Source of the DNA: Ralstonia thomasii
GTDB lineage: Bacteria > Pseudomonadota > Gammaproteobacteria > Burkholderiales > Burkholderiaceae
DNA: 64,000 nucleotides
Assembly (NCBI RefSeq): GCF_958405895.1
Contig: NZ_CATZAR010000004.1
Strand: one strand, 5' to 3'
Shown: positions 1 to 8,710 of the stretch, one piece after another
Numbering within the stretch: the stretch's first letter is position 1
How the letters are laid out: each line of letters starts with the position of its first letter
The notes under the pieces: generated by a model
Told to the model about the DNA's origin: nothing
Databases searched by the model: none
What the model saw: the letters and a program-made list of their open reading frames with translations, nothing else
Made by a program: the position numbers and the translations under genes

Positions 1-48
1 AAAAGCCAGCGTGTAGTCCCTCTGCGTTCGCTTCTTCTGCCCGTCCAT
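1..48 (-). CDS. Transposase OrfA N-terminus (partial)
   Basis: Sixteen codons are visible, reading MDGQKKRTQRDYTLAF, and the frame continues beyond the left edge. This matches the start of helix-turn-helix OrfA proteins of IS3-family elements, which typically begin with a basic stretch followed by a YTLAFKLAVV-like segment. GGGTCAAG lies just before the ATG. Product size, intactness and the frameshift to OrfB cannot be judged here. Confidence 0.6.
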   Translation of the reverse strand, partial: MDGQKKRTQRDYTLAF

Positions 49-103
49 CTTGACCCTCACTCCCTGGCGGGGAAAAAGTGTCAACCTTATTCAGGACGGG
101 TCA
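1..103 (-). mobile_element. End of an IS3-like insertion sequence (cut by window edge)
   Basis: The minus strand from 103 leftward begins TGACCCGTCCTGAATAAGG, looks like an IS terminal inverted repeat, and about 55 bases later enters the start of a transposase OrfA-like reading frame. The rest of the element lies outside the window, so the second repeat and target duplication cannot be seen. The element stops 8 bases short of the lgt terminator hairpin, so insertion was just downstream of lgt. Family assignment is from memory of similar IS ends in Ralstonia, not from a search. Confidence 0.6.
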
Positions 104-111
104 GCTCCATG

Positions 112-142
112 AAAAAAGCCACCGAAGTTCGGTGGCTTTTTC
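112..142 (-). terminator. Terminator after lgt
   Basis: Near-perfect inverted repeat with arms AAAAAGCCACCGAA and TTCGGTGGCTTTTT. It lies 18 bases past the lgt stop and has A/T runs on both sides, so it can work in both directions and may also insulate lgt from the IS. Confidence 0.85.
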
Positions 143-159
143 TTTGCGCGGTTGCTGCG

Positions 160-1062
160 TCAGGCGTGCGCCTGGTTTTTTTCACCGTTGCCTGCACGAC
201 GATAGGACCAGACCAGCATGGCGATGCCGATCAGGATCATTGGCAGCGACAGCCACTGGCCCATCGACAGGTTCGCCGCGAGCAGGCCCAGGAAGTTGTC
301 CGGCTCACGCGCGAATTCCGCGGCGAAGCGGAACACGCCGTAGCCAAGCAGGAATGCGCCGGACACCGCGCCCATCGGCCGCGGCTTGCGCGCATACAGC
401 CACAGCAGGATGAAGAACAGCACGCCCTCGCCGAGGAACTGGTAGATCTGCGAGGGGTGGCGCGGCAGCATGTGGTACTGGTCAAAAACGGCCTGCAGGC
501 CGCTGGTGACGGCCTCTTGCGCATGCGAAAGCAACCATTCACGGTCTTCGCCCTGTGCCTGCGGGAACATCATCGACCACGGCAGGTTGGGCGACGACAC
601 ACGGCCCCACAGCTCGCCGTTGATGAAGTTGCCAAGGCGCCCCGCTGCGAGACCGCACGGGACCATCGGCGCGATGAAATCAGTCACCTGCATCCACGAT
701 CGACCGCGCATGCGCGCATACAGCATCATCGCCACGACCACACCGAGGAAGCCGCCATGGAAGGCCATGCCGCCTTCCCAGACCTTGAAGATGTCGAGCG
801 GGTGGGCGAAATACCAGTCGGGCTTGTAGAACAGCACGTATCCCAGGCGCCCGCCGAGAATCACACCGAGCACGCCGTAGAAGAGCATGTCGTCAAGGTC
901 GCGGCCGGTCCAGCCTTCGGCCGCGATGTGCGGCTGGCGCGTGCGCAGTCGGCCGAACCACAGGAACATGATGAACGCCGCCAGATACATCAGGCCGTAC
1001 CAGCGGATGGCGAGCGGCCCCAGATGCAGGGCGACGGGGTCGAATTGCGGATGGATGAGCAT
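160..1062 (-). CDS. lgt: Prolipoprotein diacylglyceryl transferase Lgt
   Basis: Inner-membrane enzyme that moves a diacylglyceryl group from phosphatidylglycerol to the lipobox cysteine of prolipoproteins, the first step of lipoprotein maturation. The 300-residue protein has the family length, about seven hydrophobic segments, the signature GRLGNFINGELWG and the later HPSQIYQ segment. I chose the ATG at 1062 because it gives the usual family start MLIHPQFDP; the frame is open upstream but that part is arginine-rich and unlike a protein. It is followed by its own terminator, and the LysR gene lies upstream on the same strand with a 14-base gap. The later maturation gene lspA is also in this window, at 57.9 kb. 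Confidence 0.96.
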   Translation of the reverse strand: MLIHPQFDPVALHLGPLAIRWYGLMYLAAFIMFLWFGRLRTRQPHIAAEGWTGRDLDDMLFYGVLGVILGGRLGYVLFYKPDWYFAHPLDIFKVWEGGMAFHGGFLGVVVAMMLYARMRGRSWMQVTDFIAPMVPCGLAAGRLGNFINGELWGRVSSPNLPWSMMFPQAQGEDREWLLSHAQEAVTSGLQAVFDQYHMLPRHPSQIYQFLGEGVLFFILLWLYARKPRPMGAVSGAFLLGYGVFRFAAEFAREPDNFLGLLAANLSMGQWLSLPMILIGIAMLVWSYRRAGNGEKNQAHA

Positions 1063-1076
1063 GAATCCTGTGGGTT

Positions 1077-2021
1077 TCAGGTTTGGTTGTCTTCTTGCAG
1101 CTTGGCGACGGCTTCGGCACTGGACACGAACCACGGCAGCACCGGCGAAGCGGCATCGCGTCGCCACACCAGCCCGGTCTCGATGATCGGGCTTGGCGCG
1201 GCGAGTTCGAGATAGACCACGCCGGTACGCTGGAGGTTGCATAGCGATGCCGGCACCAGCGCGACGCCCATCTCGGCGGAGACCAGGCTGACGATGGTCT
1301 GCATCTGGATGGCTTCCTGGCCGATGCGCGTGGCAGCCCCAGATTCTCCGGGCCGGCCGCCGTGCGCGGCATGATAGCCGGTAATGATGTCATACAGCGC
1401 GGGCGCGGACCGGCGCGGGAAGATGATGAGCGGTTCGGCCGCTGCATCTGCCAGCGCAATCGCCTGGCCCGGCGCCACGCCCCATTGCGCCGCGCGCGAC
1501 GCGGGCACCGCCAGCACGAGACGCTCGCGCACCATCGGGCGGTATTCCAGCTCGCCCGGCACGGAGCCGGCGTGATGCGCAATCACGACGCCGGCATCCA
1601 CATCGCCGGCCAGGAGCGCTTCGATTTGCACATCGCTGGTGGCCTCGCGCAGCAGAAGCTGCACATCGGGCCGCGCGTCGCGAAAGTGCCGCAGCAAGGC
1701 GGGCAGGATGCCGTAATCGGCGGTGCTGACGAAGGACAGCGACAGCGAGCCGACCTCGCCGCGCGCCAGCCGCTGCGCGAGCCCGGGCAGTGCATTCGCC
1801 TCCGCCAGCACACGCCGCACCTCAACCAGCCAGCGCGCACCGACAGCCGTCAGCGCCACGGAGCGCTGCGTGCGATGGAACAGCGTGACGCCCAATTCGT
1901 CTTCGAGCGCGCGAATCTGCTGCGACAGCGGCGGCTGCGTCATCGAAAGCCGCTCGGCGGCGCGCCCGAAATGTAATTCCTCGGCAACGGTCACGAAATA
2001 GCGAAGCTGGCGCAAATCCAT
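1077..2021 (-). CDS. LysR-family transcriptional regulator
   Basis: 314 residues, normal for LysR regulators. The N-terminus MDLRQLRYFVTVAEELHFG with RLSMTQPPLSQQI is the winged helix-turn-helix; the rest (about 90-300) is the periplasmic-binding-like effector domain. It is divergent from the ilvD-type gene at 2150 with an AT-rich palindrome between them, the classical layout of a LysR regulator controlling its neighbour and itself. The effector is not deducible; an intermediate or product of branched-chain amino acid synthesis is a reasonable guess. It could instead act on distant targets. Confidence 0.9.
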   Translation of the reverse strand: MDLRQLRYFVTVAEELHFGRAAERLSMTQPPLSQQIRALEDELGVTLFHRTQRSVALTAVGARWLVEVRRVLAEANALPGLAQRLARGEVGSLSLSFVSTADYGILPALLRHFRDARPDVQLLLREATSDVQIEALLAGDVDAGVVIAHHAGSVPGELEYRPMVRERLVLAVPASRAAQWGVAPGQAIALADAAAEPLIIFPRRSAPALYDIITGYHAAHGGRPGESGAATRIGQEAIQMQTIVSLVSAEMGVALVPASLCNLQRTGVVYLELAAPSPIIETGLVWRRDAASPVLPWFVSSAEAVAKLQEDNQT

Positions 2022-2036
2022 ATCAGCGATTGATAC

Positions 2037-2070
2037 ATTATTCGACTCAATAATCGCTTAATAATATATT
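2037..2070. promoter_or_regulatory. Candidate LysR operator / divergent promoter
   Basis: A perfect 6-6-6 palindrome ATTATT-CGACTC-AATAAT at 2037-2054 is followed by another AATAAT at 2060-2065, in an AT-rich island within GC-rich DNA. It contains the T-N11-A geometry bound by LysR regulators and lies 16 bases before the regulator's start. I do not see a good unassisted -35/-10 pair for the ilvD-type gene, which fits activator dependence. Confidence 0.6.
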
Positions 2071-2149
2071 TGACGCGTCGTTTCTCCAAGCGCATGCTGG
2101 GCGCCAAGCCGTTGACTACAACGATAGAGTCGACCCCACGGAGACCCCC

Positions 2150-3823
2150 ATGCCAGACAACAAGCGTTCCCAGCACATCACTCAGGGCGTGGCGCGCTCG
2201 CCCAACCGCTCGATGTACTACGCGCTGGGCTACACAAAAGACGACTTCAACAATCCGATGATCGGTGTGGCCAACGGCCATTCGACCATCACGCCATGCA
2301 ACTCGGGCCTGCAGAAGCTGGCCGATGCCGCCGTGGCTGCAATAAAGGACGCCCGCGCGAATCCGCAGATCTTCGGCACGCCCACCATTTCCGATGGCAT
2401 GTCGATGGGCACGGAAGGCATGAAGTTCTCGCTGATCTCGCGCGAAGTGATTGCCGACTGCATCGAGACCTGCGTCAACGGCCAATGGATGGACGGTGTG
2501 GTCGTCATCGGCGGCTGCGACAAGAACATGCCGGGCGGCATGATCGCCCTGGCGCGCACGAATGTGCCGGGCATCTACGTGTACGGCGGCACCATCAAGC
2601 CGGGGCACTGGAAGGGCAAGGACCTGACCATCGTCTCGTCGTTCGAGGCCGTGGGCGAATTCACCGCCGGCCGCATGAGCGAGGAAGACTTCGAGGGCAT
2701 CGAAAAAAACGCCTGCCCGTCGAGCGGTTCGTGCGGCGGCATGTACACGGCCAACACGATGAGTTCGTCGTTTGAAGCGCTAGGCATGTCGTTGCTGTAT
2801 TCATCGACGATGGCCAATCCCGATCAGGAGAAGGTCGACAGCGCCGCCGAATCCGCTCGCGTGTTGGTTGATGCCGTGCGCCGCGACCTGAAGCCGCGCG
2901 ACATCATCACGCGCAAGTCCATCGAGAACGCTGTCGCCGTCATCATGGCAACCGGTGGCTCGACCAACGCCGTGCTGCACTACCTGGCCATCGCTCACGC
3001 TGCGGAAGTGGAATGGACGATCGACGACTTCGAGCGGGTGCGCCAGCGCGTGCCCGTCATCTGCAACCTCAAGCCGTCGGGCCAGTACGTGGCCACCGAC
3101 CTGCACGAGGCCGGCGGCATCCCGCAGGTGATGAAGCTGCTGCTCAACGCCGGCCTGCTGCATGGCGATTGCATCACCATCACCGGCAAGACGCTGGCGG
3201 AAGAACTCGCCCACGTGCCCGACCAGCCGCGCGCTGATCAGAACGTGATCCTGCCGATTGACAAGGCGCTCTACAAGGAAGGCCACCTCGCCATCCTGAA
3301 GGGCAATCTGGCCGAAGAAGGCGCCGTGGCGAAGATCACCGGGCTGAAGAATCCCGTCATCACCGGCCCGGCCCGCGTGTTCGAGGACGAGCAAAGTGCG
3401 ATGAGCGCGATCCTGGGCGACCAGATCAAGGCCGGCGATATTCTGGTGCTGCGCTATCTGGGGCCGAAGGGCGGCCCCGGCATGCCGGAGATGCTGGCCC
3501 CGACCTCGGCCATCATCGGCAAGGGCCTGGGCGAGTCAGTCGGCTTCATTACCGACGGACGCTTCTCGGGCGGTACGTGGGGCATGGTGGTCGGCCACGT
3601 CGCACCGGAAGCCTACGTGGGAGGCACGATTGGATTGGTGCACGAAGGGGATTCGATCACCATCGACGCGCACCAGCGGCTGCTGCAATTGAACGTGCCG
3701 GACGACGAGCTTGCCCGCCGCCGCGCCGCGTGGAAGCAACCTGCGCCGCGCTATACGCGTGGCGTGCTGGCGAAGTTTGCAAAACTGGCAGCAACGGCCA
3801 GCAAGGGTGCGGTAACGGACTGA
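2150..3823 (+). CDS. ilvD: Dihydroxy-acid dehydratase, [2Fe-2S]-type
   Basis: Dehydrates 2,3-dihydroxy-isovalerate and 2,3-dihydroxy-3-methylvalerate to the 2-keto acids in valine, leucine and isoleucine synthesis. The 557-residue protein carries Cys50 (TPCN), Cys123 (GGCDKNMPGG) and Cys195 (CPSSGSCGGMYTANTM), the three-cysteine pattern of the oxygen-tolerant [2Fe-2S] enzymes of plants and mycobacteria. GGAG sits a few bases before the ATG. It stands alone between a divergent LysR gene and a terminator. A second, E. coli-type ilvD is at 20302. A sugar-acid dehydratase role is less likely given the close DHAD match. Confidence 0.92.
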   Translation: MPDNKRSQHITQGVARSPNRSMYYALGYTKDDFNNPMIGVANGHSTITPCNSGLQKLADAAVAAIKDARANPQIFGTPTISDGMSMGTEGMKFSLISREVIADCIETCVNGQWMDGVVVIGGCDKNMPGGMIALARTNVPGIYVYGGTIKPGHWKGKDLTIVSSFEAVGEFTAGRMSEEDFEGIEKNACPSSGSCGGMYTANTMSSSFEALGMSLLYSSTMANPDQEKVDSAAESARVLVDAVRRDLKPRDIITRKSIENAVAVIMATGGSTNAVLHYLAIAHAAEVEWTIDDFERVRQRVPVICNLKPSGQYVATDLHEAGGIPQVMKLLLNAGLLHGDCITITGKTLAEELAHVPDQPRADQNVILPIDKALYKEGHLAILKGNLAEEGAVAKITGLKNPVITGPARVFEDEQSAMSAILGDQIKAGDILVLRYLGPKGGPGMPEMLAPTSAIIGKGLGESVGFITDGRFSGGTWGMVVGHVAPEAYVGGTIGLVHEGDSITIDAHQRLLQLNVPDDELARRRAAWKQPAPRYTRGVLAKFAKLAATASKGAVTD

Positions 3824-3842
3824 GTTGTTGGCGACACCCACA

Positions 3843-3868
3843 AAAAACCCGCCACACGGCGGGTTTTT
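3843..3868. terminator. Bidirectional terminator between ilvD and DUF2486 gene
   Basis: Stem AAAAACCCGCC / GGCGGGTTTTT with a 4-base loop, between convergent genes ending at 3823 and 3879. Both strands have a T-run after the stem. Confidence 0.9.
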
Positions 3869-3878
3869 CTTGATCCGA

Positions 3879-4304
3879 TCAGCGCTGCGGCGGCTTCTGC
3901 TGCGCAGCCAGCGCATCGTCCAGCGCGGCGCCCAGCCAATCCATCAGGCGGGCCTCCAGCGTACGGGTCAGCTCCGCCGCCAACTGTTCGCTCAGCAGCG
4001 ATAGGCGCGACTCCATGGCGGCACGGCACTGCGCTTCGATCAACGCCGGCCATTCGGATTGAAAACGCCACATCACGTCGCCCATCACGCGGGCGGCATC
4101 AGTGCCTGCGGGCGGCATGGCCGACGTGGGCGCAAGCCCCTGCTCGCGCAGGGCGGGCGGGACGTCCACGTTGGGCACTTCAGCAGGCGCGCGCGGCGGC
4201 GCAGCGGGCGCTGCCGCGGGTGCCGCGTCCTCCAATTCGACGATCTCCGTCAGAACAGGGATGTTGTTGTCCGCGTGGGACCTGGGATAACGTCCGTCGG
4301 TCAT
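3879..4304 (-). CDS. DUF2486-family protein
   Basis: 141 residues of unknown function. The N-terminal segment ...NNIPVLTEIVEL is the recognisable mark of a Burkholderiaceae family (DUF2486) normally found after holC. An Ala/Pro-rich linker (about 28-60) follows, then an amphipathic helical C-terminal half. No signal peptide or membrane segment is visible. Its start overlaps the holC stop by 4 bases, so it is likely translated from the pepA-holC transcript. Cytosolic by appearance; a role linked to the DNA polymerase clamp loader is only a guess from position. Confidence 0.8.
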   Translation of the reverse strand: MTDGRYPRSHADNNIPVLTEIVELEDAAPAAAPAAPPRAPAEVPNVDVPPALREQGLAPTSAMPPAGTDAARVMGDVMWRFQSEWPALIEAQCRAAMESRLSLLSEQLAAELTRTLEARLMDWLGAALDDALAAQQKPPQR

Positions 4305-4729
4305 GCGCGCCCCACGTCGTGGTGTTGGATCGGATAACCGCGATCGCGGTAGAAACGGAAGCGATCGCGCGCAGCGGCACGATCGGCATCGTCATCGCCC
4401 ACGATTTCGATCAACCGGCTGAAGCGCGCGAACAGCGCCGGCGGCTCGGGCGACAGGTTGACCAGGATGTCGTGATGCGGCGCGTCGTCCAGCGGTTCAG
4501 TTGCATCGGCCAGCAGGATGGGCGTCTGGGCAGCCAGGGGATGCCGCAGGCCACAATGCGGCAGGAAATCGAGCTGGCTGAACGTCCACAACTGCGTGTC
4601 GAACGCTTGCAGCGCAGCTTGATCTCCGACCACGATCACTTTCTGGCCCGCGCCGTAGGCCTTGCGCACGAGCCGGCAGGCATACGCCAGTTTGCCAGGC
4701 ACGTTGCTGTGGAAATCGACGCGGGTCAT
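4301..4729 (-). CDS. holC: DNA polymerase III chi subunit HolC
   Basis: 142 residues beginning MTRVDFHSNVPGKLAYACRLVRKAY, typical of the chi subunit, which links the clamp-loader complex to single-strand binding protein at the replication fork. The fold is a small Rossmann-like domain; VIVVGDQAAL and the terminal FYRDRGYPIQHHDVG are family features. It lies 22 bases after pepA on the same strand, the pepA-holC order seen across proteobacteria, and overlaps the DUF2486 gene by 4 bases. Confidence 0.93.
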   Translation of the reverse strand: MTRVDFHSNVPGKLAYACRLVRKAYGAGQKVIVVGDQAALQAFDTQLWTFSQLDFLPHCGLRHPLAAQTPILLADATEPLDDAPHHDILVNLSPEPPALFARFSRLIEIVGDDDADRAAARDRFRFYRDRGYPIQHHDVGRA

Positions 4730-4751
4730 ACGGTGCAGTGCCTCCGGCTGA

Positions 4752-6260
4752 TCAACCGCGGTCCATCAGGAAGCGCGTCAGCAACGGCACCGGGCGGCCC
4801 GTGGCGCCCTTGGCTGCACCGCTCTTCCAGGCCGTACCGGCGATGTCGAGGTGGGCCCAGTCGTACTTTTCAGTAAAGCGCGCCAGGAAGCAGGCTGCCG
4901 TCACGCTGCCGGCCGGGCGGCCGCCGATGTTGCCCATGTCCGCAAAGTTGGATTTGAGCTGTTCCTGGTACTCCTCGTCCAGCGGCATGCGCCACGCGGT
5001 ATCGAGCGACTGCTTGCCCGCCGCTACCAACGCATCGGCCAGTGCATCGCTGCGGGCGTACATGCCGGTGTTGATGTGGCCCAGGGCAATGATGCAGGCG
5101 CCCGTGAGCGTGGCCACGTCGATCACCACGGCCGGCTTGAAGCGCTCCACATAGGTGAGCGCATCGCAGAGGATCAGGCGGCCTTCGGCGTCGGTGTTCA
5201 AGATCTCGATGGTCTGGCCCGACATGCTGGTCACCACGTCACCCGGCTTGGTGGCGATGCCGCTGGGCATGTTCTCGCAGGTCGGCACCACGGCAATGAC
5301 GTTCTGCTTGAGGCCCATTTCGGCCACGGCACGCAACGTGCCCAGCACCGAAGCGGCGCCGCACATGTCGTACTTCATCTCGTCCATGCCCTCGCCCGGC
5401 TTGAGCGAGATGCCACCCGTATCAAACGTGATGCCCTTGCCGACCAGCACCACCGGGGCCTGCTTGGCCGGACCTCCCTCGTAGCGCAGCACGATGAACG
5501 CCGGCGGCTCGACGCTGCCCTTGGTCACGGCCAGGAAGGCGCCCATCTTTAGGGCTTCGATCTGCTTGCGGCCAAGCACTTCAACCTTGAGCTTGAAATC
5601 CTTGGCGATCTGGCGTGCGGTGTTGGCCAGGTACGTCGGCGTGCAGATGTTGGACGGCAGGTTGCCCAGATCACGCGTGAGGTCCATGCCGTTGGCGATG
5701 GCGGTGCCGCGGGCGGCAGCCACGCTGGCTGTCTTGGCGTCGGCAGCCGGCACGGCCAGCACGAGCTTGCGCAAACCGGTACCGTTCTTGTCGCGCTTGC
5801 TCTTGAGTTCCGGATGGCGCTCGATAAAGCGGTAGCTGGCTTCGCGGATAAGCGTGACGGCGGTCAACACGGCCCAGGCGGTGTCCTTGTCGCGCGCGGT
5901 GTGCTCGGTGAGCGTCCATGTCACGCTGGCGGCCTTGGTGCTGGCCAGCGCGCGCAGTGCGGTGCGCACGGCTTCAGCGTAAGCGCGGTCGGTAAAGTCG
6001 GCTTCCTTGCCCAGGCCGACCAGCAGCACGCGGGCAGCGCCCACGCCGGCCACTTCGTGCAGCAGCAGCGACGTGCCGCGCTTGCCTTCGAAGTCGCCCA
6101 GCTTGACGAGGCGGGCGACCAGGCCCTTGGTGGCCACGTCCAGCGCCTTTGCGGCGCCAGCCAAGGTCTGCGACTCGAACAGACCGATCACGAGGCAATC
6201 GCTCTTGGCAGCCAGGGCGCCCGCTTTGGCCCAGTCCAGGGCTTTTGTGCTAAATTCCAT
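4752..6260 (-). CDS. pepA: Leucyl aminopeptidase PepA (M17)
   Basis: Cytosolic hexameric di-metal aminopeptidase, 502 residues. The C-terminal catalytic half shows VGKGITFDTGGISLKPG, the metal-binding MDEMKYDMCGA and the family signature NTDAEGRLILCDAL. I chose the ATG at 6260 (MEFSTKALDWAKAG, preceded by GAGAG); the frame is open for nine more codons upstream. It heads the pepA-holC-DUF2486 transcript and is divergent from lptF, sharing a 138-base intergenic region. E. coli PepA also binds DNA; that is not testable here. Confidence 0.96.
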   Translation of the reverse strand: MEFSTKALDWAKAGALAAKSDCLVIGLFESQTLAGAAKALDVATKGLVARLVKLGDFEGKRGTSLLLHEVAGVGAARVLLVGLGKEADFTDRAYAEAVRTALRALASTKAASVTWTLTEHTARDKDTAWAVLTAVTLIREASYRFIERHPELKSKRDKNGTGLRKLVLAVPAADAKTASVAAARGTAIANGMDLTRDLGNLPSNICTPTYLANTARQIAKDFKLKVEVLGRKQIEALKMGAFLAVTKGSVEPPAFIVLRYEGGPAKQAPVVLVGKGITFDTGGISLKPGEGMDEMKYDMCGAASVLGTLRAVAEMGLKQNVIAVVPTCENMPSGIATKPGDVVTSMSGQTIEILNTDAEGRLILCDALTYVERFKPAVVIDVATLTGACIIALGHINTGMYARSDALADALVAAGKQSLDTAWRMPLDEEYQEQLKSNFADMGNIGGRPAGSVTAACFLARFTEKYDWAHLDIAGTAWKSGAAKGATGRPVPLLTRFLMDRG

Positions 6261-6398
6261 CGCGCTTCTCTCTATGAGGCGAGTCAACGAAAGCCCACAT
6301 TATCCGCCATTTTGCGCGGGGGCTCCGATGGAACCTGGATGGGGCACGCATCGTCCCAACCTTGGCCCAGACCTCGCCCTCCCCCTTCCCGCATCCGC

Positions 6399-7517
6399 AT
6401 GATTTTCGAACAAGCCCTGCGACGCGAGCTGTCCTTTACCGCCGGCGCCGTCTTCCTCGTGCTGCTGACGTTCATGCTGACCACCCTGGTGATCCGCATT
6501 CTCGGCATGGCCGCCAACGGCGAGGCCAACCCGAATGACGTCCTGCTCCTTATCGGCCTGGCAACGCTGGGCTACCTGGCGATTCTGCTGTGCGCCACGC
6601 TGTTCATCTCGGTGTTGCTGGTGCTGACGCGCTGGTACAAGGATTCCGAGATGGTGGTGTGGTTCACCTCGGGCATCAGCCTGACGGATTTCATCCGACC
6701 GGTTCTGCGCTTCTCGCTGCCGTTCATCGTGCTGGTGGCGCTGCTGGCGCTGTTCGGCTGGCCGTGGGCCAACCAGCAGAGCGCGCTGTTTCGAGACCGC
6801 TTCGAGCAACGCGATGTGCTGTCGATGATCTCCGCCGGCCGCTTCATCGAGCCCGCGCACGGCAACTATGTGCTCTTCATCGAGGGCGTCGATAGCGGCA
6901 TGAAGCACGCCCGCAACCTGTTCGTCGCCAATGCCGAGCAGGACAAGATCGGCGTGGCGGTGGCCAAGACCGGCGAATTCAAGACCATGCCCAATGGCGA
7001 CCGCTTTGTCGTGCTCGACAAGGGCCGCCGCTATGAAGGCACCCCCGGCAAGCTCGACTACCGCATCGTCGAATTCGACAAATACGGCGTGAAGGTCGCC
7101 AACAAGCCACCGCAGGCAGACGCCAACCTGCCGACCAAGAGCCGCTCCACAAAGGATTTGCTCGCCGACCCGACGCCCGAAAACCTGGGCGAACTGGTAT
7201 GGCGGATCGGCCTGCCTCTGCTGGCGCTAAACTTTGTGCTGATCGCCATTCCGCTGGCCTACGTCAATCCGCGCCTGGGCCGCTACACACCGATGATCTT
7301 CGCGGTGCTGATCTACCTGACGTATTCGAACCTGTTGAACCTGTCGCAAGCGTGGGTTTCGCAGGGCAAGATGAACGTGTTCATGGCTTGGTGGCCGATC
7401 CACCTGGCCGCCTTCATCTGTGCGGTGCTGCTGTTCCGCTTCCGCCACTACAGCGCGGCCGGCCTGAAGGGCATTTCTGCCCTGCTGGGCTTCGCACCCA
7501 AGAAGGCGGGTGCGTGA
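6399..7517 (+). CDS. lptF: LPS export ABC permease LptF
   Basis: Inner-membrane permease of the LptB2FGC machine that extracts lipopolysaccharide for transport to the outer membrane. 372 residues beginning MIFEQALRRELSFTAGAVF, with three N-terminal and three C-terminal membrane segments around a periplasmic beta-jellyroll domain (about 125-270), the YjgP/YjgQ layout. The start is where similarity begins; the long open frame upstream runs antisense to pepA. Its stop overlaps the lptG start by one base, so translation is coupled. Confidence 0.95.
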   Translation: MIFEQALRRELSFTAGAVFLVLLTFMLTTLVIRILGMAANGEANPNDVLLLIGLATLGYLAILLCATLFISVLLVLTRWYKDSEMVVWFTSGISLTDFIRPVLRFSLPFIVLVALLALFGWPWANQQSALFRDRFEQRDVLSMISAGRFIEPAHGNYVLFIEGVDSGMKHARNLFVANAEQDKIGVAVAKTGEFKTMPNGDRFVVLDKGRRYEGTPGKLDYRIVEFDKYGVKVANKPPQADANLPTKSRSTKDLLADPTPENLGELVWRIGLPLLALNFVLIAIPLAYVNPRLGRYTPMIFAVLIYLTYSNLLNLSQAWVSQGKMNVFMAWWPIHLAAFICAVLLFRFRHYSAAGLKGISALLGFAPKKAGA

Positions 7518-8710
7518 TGAAGATGCCGGTCTATGAGAAGTACTTCGCGCGTCAGATCTACGGCGTGTTCGTCTTCATCCTGTTTGCGGTGCTGGCGCTG
7601 TTCATCTTCTTCGACATGCTGGGCGAGCTGGGCTCGGTGGTCGGACGCTACACCACGCTGGTCGCGTTCTTCCACGTGATGCTGCAGGCGCCGACACGTG
7701 TGTACGAAGTGATTCCGGTGGCCGCGCTCATCAGCGCCATCTACGTGTTCTCGCAGATGGCCAGCCAGTCGGAGTTCACGATCTTTCGCGTGGCCGGGCT
7801 CGATACGCGGCGTGCGCTACTGTCATTGTTCAAGATTGCGCTGCCGCTGGCGCTCGTCACGTACCTCTTTGGTGAATTCATCGGGCCGAAAGCGGAAGAG
7901 TACGCACAGAAAGTGCGACTGGAAGCGCTGGGCGCGACGGTGTCGGCCGGCTTCCGTTCGGGCGTGTGGGTGAAGGACCGCGGCCCCGCAAAGCCGGACG
8001 GCACGGGCGGCGAAGTCACCCGCTTCGTCAACGTGGGCGCGCTGCAGCCGGACCAGTCCATCAAGGGCCTGCGCATCTATGAGTTCGATTCGGATTACCG
8101 CCTGAGTTCGATTCGCGTGGCGGATCAGGCGCGCTACCAGGGCCACCAGAACTGGCAACTGAACGACGTGACGGAGACACGCTTCGTTGAATTCCCGCGC
8201 AAGCCCGGCACGGTTGCCCCGCAAGACACGGTGCAGGCCGTGCCCGGCGCGCCGGACGCGCTGGCGCCCGACTTCCGCGGCGAGCAGACCAAGCTGCCGC
8301 ACCAGGAGATGCGCTCGGAACTCACGCCGCAGATCCTGTCGGTGCTGATGGTCACGCCCGACCGCATGGACACGCTGGACCTCTTCCAGTACATCCGCCA
8401 CCTGCGCGACAACAAGCAGGACACGCAGCGCTACGAGATCGCGCTGTGGAAGAAGGTGGTCTATCCGTTCACCGTGCTGGTGATGATGGCGCTGGCCCTG
8501 CCTTTTGCGTATCTGCACGCACGTGCAGGTGCGGTCGGCCTGAAGGTGTTCGGCGGCATCATGCTCGGGTTGTCGTTCCAGCTGGTGAACAACCTCTTCT
8601 CGCACGTCGGCCTGCTGAACACGTGGCCGGCCATCTTCACGGCCATCGTGCCGGGCGCGCTGTATCTGGCACTGGCGCTGGTCAGCCTGCGCTGGGTGGA
8701 GCGCCACTGA
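7517..8710 (+). CDS. lptG: LPS export ABC permease LptG
   Basis: Partner permease of LptF, 397 residues, starting MKMPVYEKYFARQIYGVFVFI. It has the same six-membrane-segment plus periplasmic jellyroll design; the central domain is longer than in LptF, with a proline-rich stretch around residues 245-270. The ATG is inside the lptF stop (TGATG). An in-frame ATG two codons later is an alternative start. Its stop likewise overlaps the next gene by one base. Confidence 0.95.
   Translation: MKMPVYEKYFARQIYGVFVFILFAVLALFIFFDMLGELGSVVGRYTTLVAFFHVMLQAPTRVYEVIPVAALISAIYVFSQMASQSEFTIFRVAGLDTRRALLSLFKIALPLALVTYLFGEFIGPKAEEYAQKVRLEALGATVSAGFRSGVWVKDRGPAKPDGTGGEVTRFVNVGALQPDQSIKGLRIYEFDSDYRLSSIRVADQARYQGHQNWQLNDVTETRFVEFPRKPGTVAPQDTVQAVPGAPDALAPDFRGEQTKLPHQEMRSELTPQILSVLMVTPDRMDTLDLFQYIRHLRDNKQDTQRYEIALWKKVVYPFTVLVMMALALPFAYLHARAGAVGLKVFGGIMLGLSFQLVNNLFSHVGLLNTWPAIFTAIVPGALYLALALVSLRWVERH

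Noticed and set aside
109..1215. A 368-codon plus-strand frame across lgt
   Set aside because: It starts in the terminator and runs antisense to lgt, whose protein motifs are clear.
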